Program-made: the position numbers and the translations under genes
Shown: positions 48,338 to 57,052 of the stretch, in pieces
Numbering within the stretch: position 1 is the stretch's first letter
Layout: every line of letters starts with the position of its first letter
Notes under the pieces: model-generated
Database searches by the model: none
The model's input: only the letters and a program-made list of their open reading frames with translations
Told to the model about the DNA's origin: nothing
From: Gammaproteobacteria bacterium
GTDB lineage: Bacteria; Pseudomonadota; Gammaproteobacteria; Francisellales; CACEW01
DNA length: 64,000 bases
Assembly: GCA_030652335.1 (NCBI GenBank)
Contig: JAUSAW010000006.1
Location: 284,499-348,498 of the forward strand
Reading direction: 5' to 3'

Positions 48338-50232
48338 AATGTATTTCCTATCATAGTTGACGATGGTTGGTTCTTAACTAATTTTTCCACCGACTCTGGG
48401 TTGGATAGGGTGGATATATCTCCCAAGCTATCGGTTTCCTTGCAGGCAATCTTACGTAAAATCCGGCGCATAATTTTACCAGAGCGGGTTTTAGGCAGGG
48501 CTTCGGCAAATTGTATGGTATCGAGATGTGCAATAGGGCCGATCTGCGTTCTCACCATTTGGTTTAAGGCTTTTTTAAGTGCCTCGCTGGGTGTGGCTCC
48601 ATCCATTAATACCACATAAGCATATATGCCTTGGCCTTTAATGTCATGCGGTACACCAACTACAGCCGCTTCAGCGACATCGGGGTGCAGAACTAAAGCG
48701 CTTTCCACTTCGGCCGTGCCTATGCGATGCCCTGAGACATTTAATACATCGTCGATGCGGCCGGTAATCCAATAATCGCCATCTTTATCGCGTTTGGCAC
48801 CATCGCCGGTAAAATAATAGCCGGGGTAGACCTTTAAATAGGACTTCATAAATCGATCGTGATCGCCATAGACACTACGCATCATGCCAGGCCATGAGGC
48901 TTTAATTGCTAAAATCCCCTCGCAGGCCCCGGATAGTTCATGGCCTTTCTCATCTAAGATTACCGGCTGCACGCCATAATAGGGCCGCATGGCAGAGCCG
49001 GGTTTATTATGTAGTTCGATAGGGGGCGCGATCATAAAGCCGCCAGTTTCAGTTTGCCACCAGGTATCGATTATGGGGCAGCGCTTATGACCTACCGATT
49101 CGAAATACCATTGCCAGGCTTCTGGGTTAATAGGTTCGCCTACGCTGCCGAGCAATCTTAAGCTGCGGCGGTGAGTGGAAGCCAAAGGTTCATCGCCATG
49201 CTGCATCAACGAACGAATGGCGGTAGGGGAGGTATAAAAAATGCTGACCTTATATTTATCGATAATCTGCCAGTAACGTGAATTATCAGGATAGCTTGGG
49301 ACGCCTTCAAAGGTCACTACGGTTGAGGCATTGGCGAGCGGGCCATAGGTCACATAGGAATGTCCGGTAATCCAGCCAATATCGGCTGTGCACCAATAGA
49401 TATCGTCCTCTTGAAGGCCAAAGACTTCTTTATGCGTCGAGGCTACATATAACAAATAACCTGCTGTGGTATGCAATACGCCTTTGGGTTTACCGGTGGA
49501 GCCTGAGGTATACAAAATAAATAAAGGGTCTTCGGCTGCCATCGGCTCACATGGGCAGTCTGCGGAAATGCTAGCAGAAGCTGTGCTGTAATCGATATCG
49601 CGACCTTCAACCCAGTTACTTGGCGTATCGTTATCGGATACCACAATCACGGTCTTAACATCGGGGCAGCTTGTGAGGGCTTGATCGACATTGTCTTTAA
49701 AGCTAATTTTTTTGCCGCCGCGAGAGCCTGTTGTGGCGGTAATTACTATTTTGCAATCGGCATCGAGAATTCTGTTGGCGATCGATTCGGGTGAAAATCC
49801 ACCGAAAACAACTGAGTGTACAGCGCCAATTCTAGCGCAGGCTAGCATTGCTATCATCGCCTCTGGAGTCATGGGCATATACAGGCAGACTCGGTCGCCT
49901 TTTTTTATATTATGGGCTTTTAGTACATTGGCAAATTTACAGACTTCGCGGTGAAGCTCAATATAGCTTAATTCGCGGGAGTGTTCGGGGTTATCGCTTT
50001 CCCAGATTATGGCAGTCTTAGCACCATGTTTAGGAAGATGTCGATCGAGACAGTTATAGCTAATATTTAATAAGCCGCCTTCAAACCATTTGCTATTGCC
50101 CTCGGTTAAGCTGCCGGAGCAGACTGTATCCCAGGGTTTAATCCAATCGAGCATACGGGCTTGTTCGGCCCAAAATACATTGGGTTGAGTAATCGAAAGA
50201 GGATAGTGAATGTGGTAGTTATTATCTGACAT
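48334..50232 (-). CDS. acs: Acetyl-coenzyme A synthetase
   Basis: Activates acetate to acetyl-CoA through acetyl-AMP. The 632-aa product has the AMP-forming motif [15 protein letters not shown], the TWWQTETGG motif, [23 protein letters not shown] and the C-terminal [14 protein letters not shown]. The last contains the Lys that is reversibly acetylated in this family. Length is close to the usual 650 aa. It overlaps hemJ. Confidence 0.97.
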   Translation of the reverse strand: MSDNNYHIHYPLSITQPNVFWAEQARMLDWIKPWDTVCSGSLTEGNSKWFEGGLLNISYNCLDRHLPKHGAKTAIIWESDNPEHSRELSYIELHREVCKFANVLKAHNIKKGDRVCLYMPMTPEAMIAMLACARIGAVHSVVFGGFSPESIANRILDADCKIVITATTGSRGGKKISFKDNVDQALTSCPDVKTVIVVSDNDTPSNWVEGRDIDYSTASASISADCPCEPMAAEDPLFILYTSGSTGKPKGVLHTTAGYLLYVASTHKEVFGLQEDDIYWCTADIGWITGHSYVTYGPLANASTVVTFEGVPSYPDNSRYWQIIDKYKVSIFYTSPTAIRSLMQHGDEPLASTHRRSLRLLGSVGEPINPEAWQWYFESVGHKRCPIIDTWWQTETGGFMIAPPIELHNKPGSAMRPYYGVQPVILDEKGHELSGACEGILAIKASWPGMMRSVYGDHDRFMKSYLKVYPGYYFTGDGAKRDKDGDYWITGRIDDVLNVSGHRIGTAEVESALVLHPDVAEAAVVGVPHDIKGQGIYAYVVLMDGATPSEALKKALNQMVRTQIGPIAHLDTIQFAEALPKTRSGKIMRRILRKIACKETDSLGDISTLSNPESVEKLVKNQPSSTMIGNTL

Positions 50233-50280
50233 CTATTTGCCTAAAGTGTAAAACCTTAGGCATTATAGACATATCTTATC

Positions 50281-50818
50281 TAGTAGCCAACCGATAAGCC
50301 GGGTTCTGTCTTGGACAATCATTCCTCTAGGCTTACTGTCACCAGTAAGCTCAAGCAACCTACCCGAACGCTACATGGGCCATGCAAAATGCGTTCCTAT
50401 TTGGTCTTGCTCCAAGTGGGGTTTGCCCTGCCATTGCTGTTACCAGCAACGCGGTGCGCTCTTACCGCACCATTTCACCCTTACCGATTAAGCTTGCGCC
50501 TAACAGGAGGTATATTTTCTGTGGCACTTTCCGTAGGCTTACGCCTCCCAGCCGTTAACTGGCACTTTGCCCTCCGGAGCCCGGACTTTCCTCGTGGCAG
50601 GCCATCTTTATTACGATGCGGCGTTGCTGCTCGGCGTTGCGGTGTTGATGAAAACCTTCCATGGTTTTCACTGTTTTGCAGCGCATTTATAGAACATGCG
50701 CCCCAAATTGATCCAGTCAATTTGGTCATTACCATAAAAGGTAACTCCGCTCCTCACTTCTCGCGCGCCTTGCCTCGTAATAAAGCTGACCTACCACGCG
50801 ATTGCCTGGTTGGCTGTG
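50281..50818 (-). ncRNA. rnpB: RNase P RNA with an insertion in helix P3
   Basis: Catalytic RNA that trims tRNA 5' ends. On the minus strand the universal parts are plain. P1 arms are AGCCAACC and GGTTGGCT. P2 is GGCAATC with GATTGTC. The P4 strands lie in GAGGAAAGTCCGGGC and ACAGAACCCGG. AGGGTGAAA-type and GTGCGGTAAGAGCGCACCG segments are also present. P3 is closed by CGTGGTAGG and CCTGCCACG, but between these arms lies a 180-bp insert. Without it the RNA would be about 355 nt, near the family norm; with it the gene is about 538 bp. Ends are set from P1 and are approximate. Whether the insert is removed is unknown. Confidence 0.95.
50606..50785. mobile_element. 180-bp inverted-repeat element inserted in rnpB
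   Basis: Perfect 11-bp terminal inverted repeats, CTTTATTACGA (50606-50616) and TCGTAATAAAG (50775-50785), bound the insert. Inside are four consecutive hairpins: TGAAAACC/GGTTTTCA (50649-50670), GCGCAT/ATGCGC (50681-50701), CCAAATTGA/TCAATTTGG (50703-50725) and TTACC/GGTAA (50729-50744). GC-rich flanks hold a CGGCGTTGC direct repeat. It has no coding capacity and looks like a MITE or large REP-type element. The mobility call is inference. Confidence 0.7.
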
Positions 50819-50855
50819 GAACATAATATAGAATTTAATGCTTAAGGGCAACGTC

Positions 50856-52037
50856 TTATGGTTCGGGGTCTGGGGTTATGGCGCTTAGTGAGTTATCTTT
50901 TCCAAGGGCGGTTTGGAAGGGAGGCTTATAACAATAGGATCCGATCATTGTACGGGTTTTATTATAGATATGGCCGCTTCTATCAGCCATATTGCCCCAT
51001 CTTACAGCAGCTGTCGCGCCAACATAAGCGCCCCAGAGTCCGCTTGCAATAACGATTTCAAATAGGGGGAAGTTTTTAAATTCATCGGGGTCAAATAGGC
51101 CTGCCGCATCGGTTATACCGGCGAGTTTTGTTAGGCAGATTGCCATAGGAGCCGTGATTAGCGGTAGCAAGCGCAATAAACCGTAACGACATGCGGTGCC
51201 TTCTTTTTTTGTTGACCAGGCATCGATGAATTCGCATAGTCGATAAAACCAGAATAGACCAACAATAGCGCCAAATCCGGTTCCGACTACGGTATGAATA
51301 GCAGTTGACTCTGGCGCTAGCGCTCCCTTCATAGGTAAGATAAGAGTATTGCTGCTAATAAATGCTCGAATTCCTAAGTAAGTGGGCATTATCATTAAGC
51401 CTGCAAATAAGCCATTATCAGCCCAAGACCTTTGATTCCAAGGGGCATAGCCTAATAAAAGATCTAAAGCCGTGCCTAATCTTACCGCTAAAGTGGCGCC
51501 TAAATATCCGCCATAAATTGCAGCGAGGATGCCTTGTTCAGCCGGATGAAATCCACGAAAATCATCGGGTCTAAATAAACCCACGCCATCTGTTATGCCT
51601 CCAAAGTGAACCAATCCAAAGGAGGTTGCTGCTGCGGCCGGAGGTAAGACTTGTAATAAAGCAAATCGGAAGGGGTAGATTTGGCGATTTTCTCTATCTC
51701 TGTTCGATTTAGCCGGGGTCCAAGCATCGATAGATTCCATAGCGCGAAACATCCAGGTTGGGCCGATAAAGGCGCCTAATAATAAGAGCAATGGCAATAG
51801 GCTTTCATTTTTACTGGAGTTAATTAATCCTACTGCAGGGATACCAACATCGGTAGAGCGGCCGCGGATAGCAAAATAAATTAGGCCCATGATTAAACCA
51901 AGAAATAAGCCTACTTCCGAATAGCCCATAGGTTCGTGTTGGGTAAGCCTGGTACTTGCAGTGCTAGGCCCGCCGCTAAGCGGTTGATAGACCTCTTTAT
52001 CTGTGGAGTTTCCTCCATTTAAGCTTCCCTGTTGCAT
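50856..52037 (-). CDS. Unknown polytopic membrane protein with an internal duplication
   Basis: No family recognised. The 393-aa product has about eight hydrophobic segments and two homologous halves of roughly 110 residues. ESIDAW, LPPAAAATSFGL, GITDGVGLFRPDDFRGF and GGYLGATLAVRLG in the first half answer to EFIDAW, LPLITAPMAICL, GITDAAGLFDPDEFKNF and GAYVGATAAVRWG in the second. The acidic GITDxxGLFxPDxF loop is an attractive ligand or ion site. The polar first 35 residues are Gly/Ser/Thr-rich. The frame begins with TTG at 52049; the ATG at 52037 after GGAG is preferred. Divergent from phoB. Function unknown. Confidence 0.78.
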   Translation of the reverse strand: MQQGSLNGGNSTDKEVYQPLSGGPSTASTRLTQHEPMGYSEVGLFLGLIMGLIYFAIRGRSTDVGIPAVGLINSSKNESLLPLLLLLGAFIGPTWMFRAMESIDAWTPAKSNRDRENRQIYPFRFALLQVLPPAAAATSFGLVHFGGITDGVGLFRPDDFRGFHPAEQGILAAIYGGYLGATLAVRLGTALDLLLGYAPWNQRSWADNGLFAGLMIMPTYLGIRAFISSNTLILPMKGALAPESTAIHTVVGTGFGAIVGLFWFYRLCEFIDAWSTKKEGTACRYGLLRLLPLITAPMAICLTKLAGITDAAGLFDPDEFKNFPLFEIVIASGLWGAYVGATAAVRWGNMADRSGHIYNKTRTMIGSYCYKPPFQTALGKDNSLSAITPDPEP

Positions 52038-52108
52038 AAAAAACTCCAAGTTTGGTCTTTCCAGTGCCGTATGCTAGACTTTTTGTATGAAAATACGGTG
52101 AAAACTTT

Positions 52109-52810
52109 ATGAAAAATTCTTCATTTACTATGCCAACTATCCTACTTATCGAGGATGAAGCTCCCATTCGTGAGATGCTTAAGTTTTCGCTTGAACTAGG
52201 TCAAATGGCTTTAATTGAGGCGATAGATGGGAAGCAAGGCATTGAACTTGCCACTAAAAAGCAGCCCGATTTAATTTTACTCGATTGGATGCTGCCGGAT
52301 CAATCGGGTATAGAGGTGATTAAAACGTTACGCCGACAGGCCGATACTCAGCATATTCCCATTATTATGCTGACGGCTATGGCCGAGGAAGAGCATAAAA
52401 TTCGCAGTCTAAGTACGGGGGCGGATGATTATGTAGTCAAGCCTTTTTCGCCCTTGGAGTTAATGGCGCGAATTAAAGCGGTATTGCGCCGAACCCAATA
52501 CAGCAGCAATCAATTTGTGATAAAAGGCTTAAGCGTCGATTTGCTTAATCGTAAGCTAGTCTTTCAAGGTACCGCTATTAAGCTTAGCACCTTGGAATTC
52601 GCCTTATTTGCATTTTTATTGCAAAATCCAGGCCGAATCTATAGCAGAGACCAGTTATTAAGCCGTGTCTGGCCGGATTCTAAATTTGTAAACGATCGCA
52701 CTATCGATGCCTATATTAAAAAATTCAGGTCCATTATCAAGCAATACACCTTACCCTTTACCATCGAGACCGAACGCGGCTTGGGTTATCAATTTACTGT
52801 TGAGAATTAA
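52109..52810 (+). CDS. phoB: Phosphate-type response regulator PhoB
   Basis: Two-component regulator of the OmpR/PhoB class. The receiver domain (to about residue 125) has the acidic pair in IEDEAPIRE, the phospho-acceptor Asp in LILLDWMLPDQSG, the Thr in LTAMAEEE and the Lys in VKPFSPLEL. The winged-helix domain follows (TLEFALFAFLLQNPGRIYSRDQLL, RTIDAYIKKFR). The EAPIREML start and overall sequence favour PhoB. An ATG at 52130 is an alternative start. The sensor gene follows after 2 bp. Confidence 0.9.
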   Translation: MKNSSFTMPTILLIEDEAPIREMLKFSLELGQMALIEAIDGKQGIELATKKQPDLILLDWMLPDQSGIEVIKTLRRQADTQHIPIIMLTAMAEEEHKIRSLSTGADDYVVKPFSPLELMARIKAVLRRTQYSSNQFVIKGLSVDLLNRKLVFQGTAIKLSTLEFALFAFLLQNPGRIYSRDQLLSRVWPDSKFVNDRTIDAYIKKFRSIIKQYTLPFTIETERGLGYQFTVEN

Positions 52811-52812
52811 TT

Positions 52813-53541
52813 ATGTCAGATCGTGAGGAGTTAGAGCGAATTCATCGCATGCGCCAAGATTTTGTGGCCAATGTTTCGCATGAATTACGCACGCCTTTAA
52901 CCGTTATTCATGGTTATCTGGAAATCTTATTAAGTTCTTTTAAAAATACTGAGCCAAGGCTCTACGAGATTCTGGGCAAAGTATTTGAACAAACTGAACG
53001 CATGGAGCATTTAGTCTCCGATTTATTATTGCTATCGAAATTGGAAAGCGAAGAGCCGATCGCTAAAAAAGAATCCTGTAAGGCCCCCCAATTAATCGAT
53101 AAAATCATCCACGATGCTGAAGGTCTAAGCCAGGGTAAACATCGTATCGTGTCAAGTATCGATCAAGACTTGGATATAGTCGGCGAAGCCTCGGAGTTGC
53201 GCAGTGCCTTCTCCAATCTGGTGATGAACGCGATTCATTATACGCCGGCAGGAGGCGAGATTAGTATCGGCTGGTATGCTGATAAAAAGGCTGTGTATTT
53301 TGAAGTAAAAGATAATGGCATCGGTATCCCGGCCAAAGATATTCCAAGGCTTACCGAGCGATTTTATCGAGTAGATAAAGGCCGCTCCAGGCAATCAGGT
53401 GGTACAGGTTTAGGCCTAGCTATCGCTAAACATGTATTGATCCGCCATGAAGCCATATTAGAAATCCATAGCGAATTGGGTAAGGGTAGCAGTTTTATAG
53501 CGGTATTCCCGATTCATCGAAAATTAATGATTTCAGCATAG
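52813..53541 (+). CDS. phoR: PhoR-like histidine kinase lacking the sensor and membrane part
   Basis: The 242-aa product holds only the catalytic core of a sensor kinase. It has the dimerisation/phospho-acceptor helix with H23 in VSHELRTPLT, the N box NLVMNAIHYTPAGG, DNGIGIP, and RFYRVDKGRSRQSGGTGLGLAIAKH. PhoR proteins normally have about 430 aa with an N-terminal transmembrane segment and a PAS domain; here neither exists. phoB ends 2 bp before the ATG, so there is no room for them. The kinase is therefore predicted to be cytosolic or recruited by a partner. The catalytic residues look intact. Confidence 0.88.
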   Translation: MSDREELERIHRMRQDFVANVSHELRTPLTVIHGYLEILLSSFKNTEPRLYEILGKVFEQTERMEHLVSDLLLLSKLESEEPIAKKESCKAPQLIDKIIHDAEGLSQGKHRIVSSIDQDLDIVGEASELRSAFSNLVMNAIHYTPAGGEISIGWYADKKAVYFEVKDNGIGIPAKDIPRLTERFYRVDKGRSRQSGGTGLGLAIAKHVLIRHEAILEIHSELGKGSSFIAVFPIHRKLMISA

Positions 53542-53584
53542 GTTTTTAATATAATTTTATAAATTTTATCTGAAGGAAAAAGTA

Positions 53585-53959
53585 ATGCCAGGTAGTACCG
53601 CTTTAGTTTTAAGAAACCCGGATGCTTATGCTATTGTCCCAACAGACCCAGCATTTACTGCTCCAGGAGATGAATATTTGCGCAATTTGGTAATGAAAAC
53701 TGAGGCGAATAGATTTGTGTCTTCCTTGGCTTTAGCAGCATGTATATTTGGTGGCACCCCAAATCTTGTGGAACTTAGTAGACCCAGAGTTATAACCCTG
53801 GCAGCCCCTTCTTTGATCGCTACAACAGCCATGAGTGCGTCTTTAATGCTTGAAATAAATGCTCACAGTAGGCTGCCGGAAATCAGCACTGTTTTCATGC
53901 CGACCGATACTATGAATCGAATTTGCAGCACAGATATACCATCAAGACGCATTGATTAA
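53585..53959 (+). CDS. Unknown small protein
   Basis: No family recognised. The 124-aa product has a mildly hydrophobic middle (FVSSLALAACIFGG and VITLAAPSLIATTAMSASLML, about residues 44-90). The GAAGGA ribosome site before its ATG is good. It lies 43 bp after phoR and ends before the hairpin at 54001-54041, which may terminate it. The stretch RPRVITLAAPSLIA loosely resembles segments of the small proteins at 61209 and 58740. Confidence 0.6.
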   Translation: MPGSTALVLRNPDAYAIVPTDPAFTAPGDEYLRNLVMKTEANRFVSSLALAACIFGGTPNLVELSRPRVITLAAPSLIATTAMSASLMLEINAHSRLPEISTVFMPTDTMNRICSTDIPSRRID

Positions 53960-54000
53960 TCTTAAATAGTTCAAATTCTCCAATGTAGCTATCTTCCTAG

Positions 54001-54046
54001 GATCTCTCTACAATAAGCACAATGCTTATGGTTGGGAGATCTTTTT
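54001..54046 (+). terminator. Terminator-like hairpin overlapping the rsmH start region
   Basis: GATCTC (54001-54006) and ATAAGC (54013-54018) pair with GCTTAT (54024-54029) and GAGATC (54036-54041), followed by T5. It can end transcripts from phoBR and the small gene, and it also covers the first possible rsmH ATGs. Confidence 0.7.
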
Positions 54047-54048
54047 CA

Positions 54049-54972
54049 TTGCATACATCCGTTTTATTAAAAGAGGCTGTCGAAGCCCTCATTATCAAGC
54101 CTAATGGCATTTACATCGATGGCACCTTTGGCCGAGGCGGGCATAGTGCCGCTATATTAAGCCAGCTTTCAGAGCAGGGCCGCCTTATCGTGATCGATAA
54201 AGACCCTCAGGCCATTAGCTATGCAGAGTCGACTTATGGCAAAGACCCGCGAGTAAGCATAGTGCATCGTGGATTTGGTGAACTTAAAGCTATTGCTGAT
54301 GATTTAAATATTAGCGGCCAGGTGGATGGCATTTTGTTGGATTTAGGCGTGTCCTCCCCGCAATTGGATGAAGCTGCGCGTGGCTTTAGTTTTATGCGCG
54401 ATGGGCCTCTTGATATGCGTATGGATACCAGTCGTGGTCAGTCGGTCGCTGAGTTTTTAGCGCATGCCGAGGAAAAAGAGCTGGCCAATATCATCTGGCG
54501 TTATGGCGAGGAAAAATTCTCTCGAAAAATAGCATATGCCATCGTTAGTACCCGCGAGCTACAACCGCTTACGACTACTTTGGAGCTTGCTAAGTTGATC
54601 GAAAAAAGCATTCCCAAGGTGGATAAATTTAAGCATCCGGCTACTCGAAGCTTTCAGGCGCTTAGAATTTATATTAACCGCGAGCTGGAAGAGTTGGAGC
54701 AGGCTTTGGCCGTTTCGCATTCGGTATTAAAGTCCTCTGGCCGCCTGGTGGTGATTAGCTTCCACTCATTAGAAGATCGCATCGTTAAGCAGTTTATGCA
54801 GGCCCAAATAATCCCGCCATCCTTGCCCAGGGGCTTACCATTGCGTCAATCCGAAATAAACTCCCTGCAAAAAATGCGTTGGTGTATTAAAATGCAGAGG
54901 GCCGATGAAAATGAAATTGCACAAAACGTACGCTCAAGAAGTGCGATCTTGCGCGTAGCGGAGAAACTTTAA
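54049..54972 (+). CDS. rsmH: 16S rRNA (cytosine(1402)-N(4))-methyltransferase
   Basis: Methylates C1402 of 16S rRNA and opens the division/cell-wall cluster. The product shows HTSVLLKEAVEAL, the SAM site IDGTFGRGGHSAAIL, DGILLDLGVSSPQLD, ARGFSFMRDGPLDMRMD and VVISFHSLEDRIVKQF. In-frame ATGs at 54022 and 54028 lie inside a terminator-like hairpin. The TTG at 54049, with GGGAG 10 bp before it, gives the usual short N-terminus (MHTSVLL) and is my choice, but the start is uncertain. mraZ, normally just upstream, is absent. Confidence 0.93.
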   Translation: MHTSVLLKEAVEALIIKPNGIYIDGTFGRGGHSAAILSQLSEQGRLIVIDKDPQAISYAESTYGKDPRVSIVHRGFGELKAIADDLNISGQVDGILLDLGVSSPQLDEAARGFSFMRDGPLDMRMDTSRGQSVAEFLAHAEEKELANIIWRYGEEKFSRKIAYAIVSTRELQPLTTTLELAKLIEKSIPKVDKFKHPATRSFQALRIYINRELEELEQALAVSHSVLKSSGRLVVISFHSLEDRIVKQFMQAQIIPPSLPRGLPLRQSEINSLQKMRWCIKMQRADENEIAQNVRSRSAILRVAEKL

Positions 54973-55370
54973 TGTCACAGAATAATAATCAAAACGGATT
55001 AGGCGTGCTGCTTGCCTTAAGCAATACCTTTACCAATCCGCATTCTAAAAAGGTCATGCGCTTTATAGTAGCCTTATTTATTACCGCCTTATTGGTGGTT
55101 TATGTTAAAAATCGCGATCGAGCCGCCTTTATTCAATATCAGCAGCTTCAGAGCCAACAGCAACAAATGCATACCGAATGGATGAATATTTTGCTCGAGG
55201 AAAGTACCTGGGGTAATTATGGACGCATCGAGCAGATTGCCAGCCAAAACATGGGTATGATCGTGCCAGTGGCTCAAAACATTAAGATTTTAGTATTACC
55301 AGGTAACACTTCGGTGGCCGGTGTGCCTAATTTAAGCGATAACGATTCCATCACTAACTCTGGGTCCTAA
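54972..55370 (+). CDS. ftsL: Cell division protein FtsL
   Basis: Bitopic divisome protein that works with FtsB and FtsQ and activates FtsI/FtsW. The 132-aa product has a cytoplasmic N-terminus, one membrane helix (about 29-46, FIVALFITALLVVYV) and a Gln-rich periplasmic coiled coil (IQYQQLQSQQQQMHTEW) ending in IVPVAQNIKIL. Assignment rests on topology and position between rsmH and ftsI, as primary sequence is poorly conserved. Overlaps rsmH by one base. Confidence 0.92.
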   Translation: MSQNNNQNGLGVLLALSNTFTNPHSKKVMRFIVALFITALLVVYVKNRDRAAFIQYQQLQSQQQQMHTEWMNILLEESTWGNYGRIEQIASQNMGMIVPVAQNIKILVLPGNTSVAGVPNLSDNDSITNSGS

Positions 55371-57038
55371 ATGAATAATAAACGGTTTATATTTGTAATA
55401 GGCTTATTGATTCTTTTAGTTTCTATTATTATCGGCCGCTTATTTTATCTGCATGTCGTGGATCGGGAATTTTTATTAAAGCAGGGTAATTCTCGGTCTT
55501 TACGAACAATGGTAATGCCAGCCGAACGCGGCATTATTTTTGATCGCAATAATATCCCTATCGCCGTAAGTGTGCCGGTGAGCTCTATTTGGGTGGACCC
55601 TCAGTATTTGCAAATGACCGACCCTGATTGGCCTAAGGTGTTAAGCCTGCTCAATCTCAATCCAATAAAAGTAGATAAGGTAATAGCGGCGACCGTAAAA
55701 CAAGCGGATAAAAAGCAGCTGCGCTTTCTTTATTTGGCGAGACAAATAGCGCCCCCTATTGCCAACCAGATTGCCGCTTTTGGTATTAAAGGTATCTATG
55801 TTCAAAAAGAATACCGTCGTTATTATCCCGATAGTGAAGTAGTAGCCCAGGTTTTGGGTATGACTAATGATGATAATAAAGGTATTGCCGGGGTGGAGCT
55901 TAAGTACAATCAGCAACTGGCCGGTAAAGCTGGAAACAGGACCATCGTGCGTGATTTATTGGGCAATGTTATCGATGTTCCTGGCAACCAACTTGCACCC
56001 GTGCCTGGGCAACCTTTGGTGTTAAGTATCGATAGGCGTCTGCAATATATTACCTACCGTGCTTTATTAGCGTCGGTACAAAAAAATAATGCCGAAGCGG
56101 GCATGGCTATTGTAGTCGACGTTCGAACCGGCGAAATTTTAGCGATGACCAGTGTTCCAAGCTTTAATCCTAATAATCGAAGAGGCTTAGATCCAGATAC
56201 GATGCGCAATCGAGTGGCGACCGATGTGTTTGAGCCAGGCTCAACCATTAAGCCTCTGGCTATGGTGGCTATCTTAGAAAGCGGTAAGGTTCCGCTCGAT
56301 ACCACCGTTAACACCGATCCGGGCTTTTATACTATCGGCAGAAATACCGTTAAAGATGTGCATGAATACGGGACCTTAACTCTAACTGGCATCATACAAA
56401 AGTCCAGTAACGTAGGGATTTCTAAGTTAGTTGCTCAATTAAATTCCAAAGCCCTGGCTAATACCTTAGATCAGGTAGGTTTTGGCCAAGTTACGCCTTT
56501 GAAATTTCCGGGGGAGCGTAGCGGATATGTGCCTCATCCTATTATCTGGGCGCCTTTTGCCTTGGCAACCTTATCCTTCGGTTATGGAATGAACTCCACA
56601 GCCTTACAATTGGCTCAGGCTTATCAGGCTATCGCCAATCATGGTATGCAAGAACCCTTAACCTTATTGCGATTAAATGCGCCGCCAAGCAATGGCAAGC
56701 AAGTTATGCCAGCCGCTGCCGCCGATCAAGTTTTAGAAATGTTAAAATCAGTCGTGGCCATAAATGGTACGGCTACTAAAGCTAGAGTGTCAGGATACGA
56801 GGTGGCGGGTAAAACCGGTACATCGCGCAAGTCCGTTAATGGTAAATATGTGAATCAATACATGGGCGCCTTTGCAGGTATTATTCCGGCTAATAATCCG
56901 CAGTTAGTGATGATCGTAGTGATTGACCACCCTCGCAAGCTATATTATGGTGGCGATGTAGCGGCCCCGGTATTTGCAGATGTGATGCGGCAGGCCGTAT
57001 ACTTATTTAAAATTCCAGCAAATTCAGCGCATAAATAA
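55371..57038 (+). CDS. ftsI: Peptidoglycan D,D-transpeptidase FtsI (PBP3)
   Basis: Septal cell-wall transpeptidase. The 555-aa product has an N-terminal anchor (about 6-28), the pedestal domain with RGIIFDRNNIPIAVSVPV, and the penicillin-binding motifs SxxK at S291 (GSTIKPLAM), SSN at 345-347 and KTGT at 481-484. It begins directly after the ftsL stop. murE and murF, which normally come next in the dcw cluster, are not here; cytochrome b561 follows instead. Confidence 0.97.
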   Translation: MNNKRFIFVIGLLILLVSIIIGRLFYLHVVDREFLLKQGNSRSLRTMVMPAERGIIFDRNNIPIAVSVPVSSIWVDPQYLQMTDPDWPKVLSLLNLNPIKVDKVIAATVKQADKKQLRFLYLARQIAPPIANQIAAFGIKGIYVQKEYRRYYPDSEVVAQVLGMTNDDNKGIAGVELKYNQQLAGKAGNRTIVRDLLGNVIDVPGNQLAPVPGQPLVLSIDRRLQYITYRALLASVQKNNAEAGMAIVVDVRTGEILAMTSVPSFNPNNRRGLDPDTMRNRVATDVFEPGSTIKPLAMVAILESGKVPLDTTVNTDPGFYTIGRNTVKDVHEYGTLTLTGIIQKSSNVGISKLVAQLNSKALANTLDQVGFGQVTPLKFPGERSGYVPHPIIWAPFALATLSFGYGMNSTALQLAQAYQAIANHGMQEPLTLLRLNAPPSNGKQVMPAAAADQVLEMLKSVVAINGTATKARVSGYEVAGKTGTSRKSVNGKYVNQYMGAFAGIIPANNPQLVMIVVIDHPRKLYYGGDVAAPVFADVMRQAVYLFKIPANSAHK

Positions 57039-57052
57039 AAGGTGGTATAGGT

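Noticed and set aside
50606..50785. rnpB insert considered a group I or group II intron
   Set aside because: Only 180 bp, bounded by inverted repeats, with no intron core motifs.
50311..50826. Long plus-strand reading frame over the RNase P gene (and a minus-strand one at 50481-50735)
   Set aside because: Both lie within rnpB and its insert; codons follow RNA helices and no protein feature is seen.
52813..53541. phoR considered a pseudogene
   Set aside because: The catalytic motifs are all intact, it has a start right after phoB and no stop or frameshift, so it is treated as a shortened but working gene.
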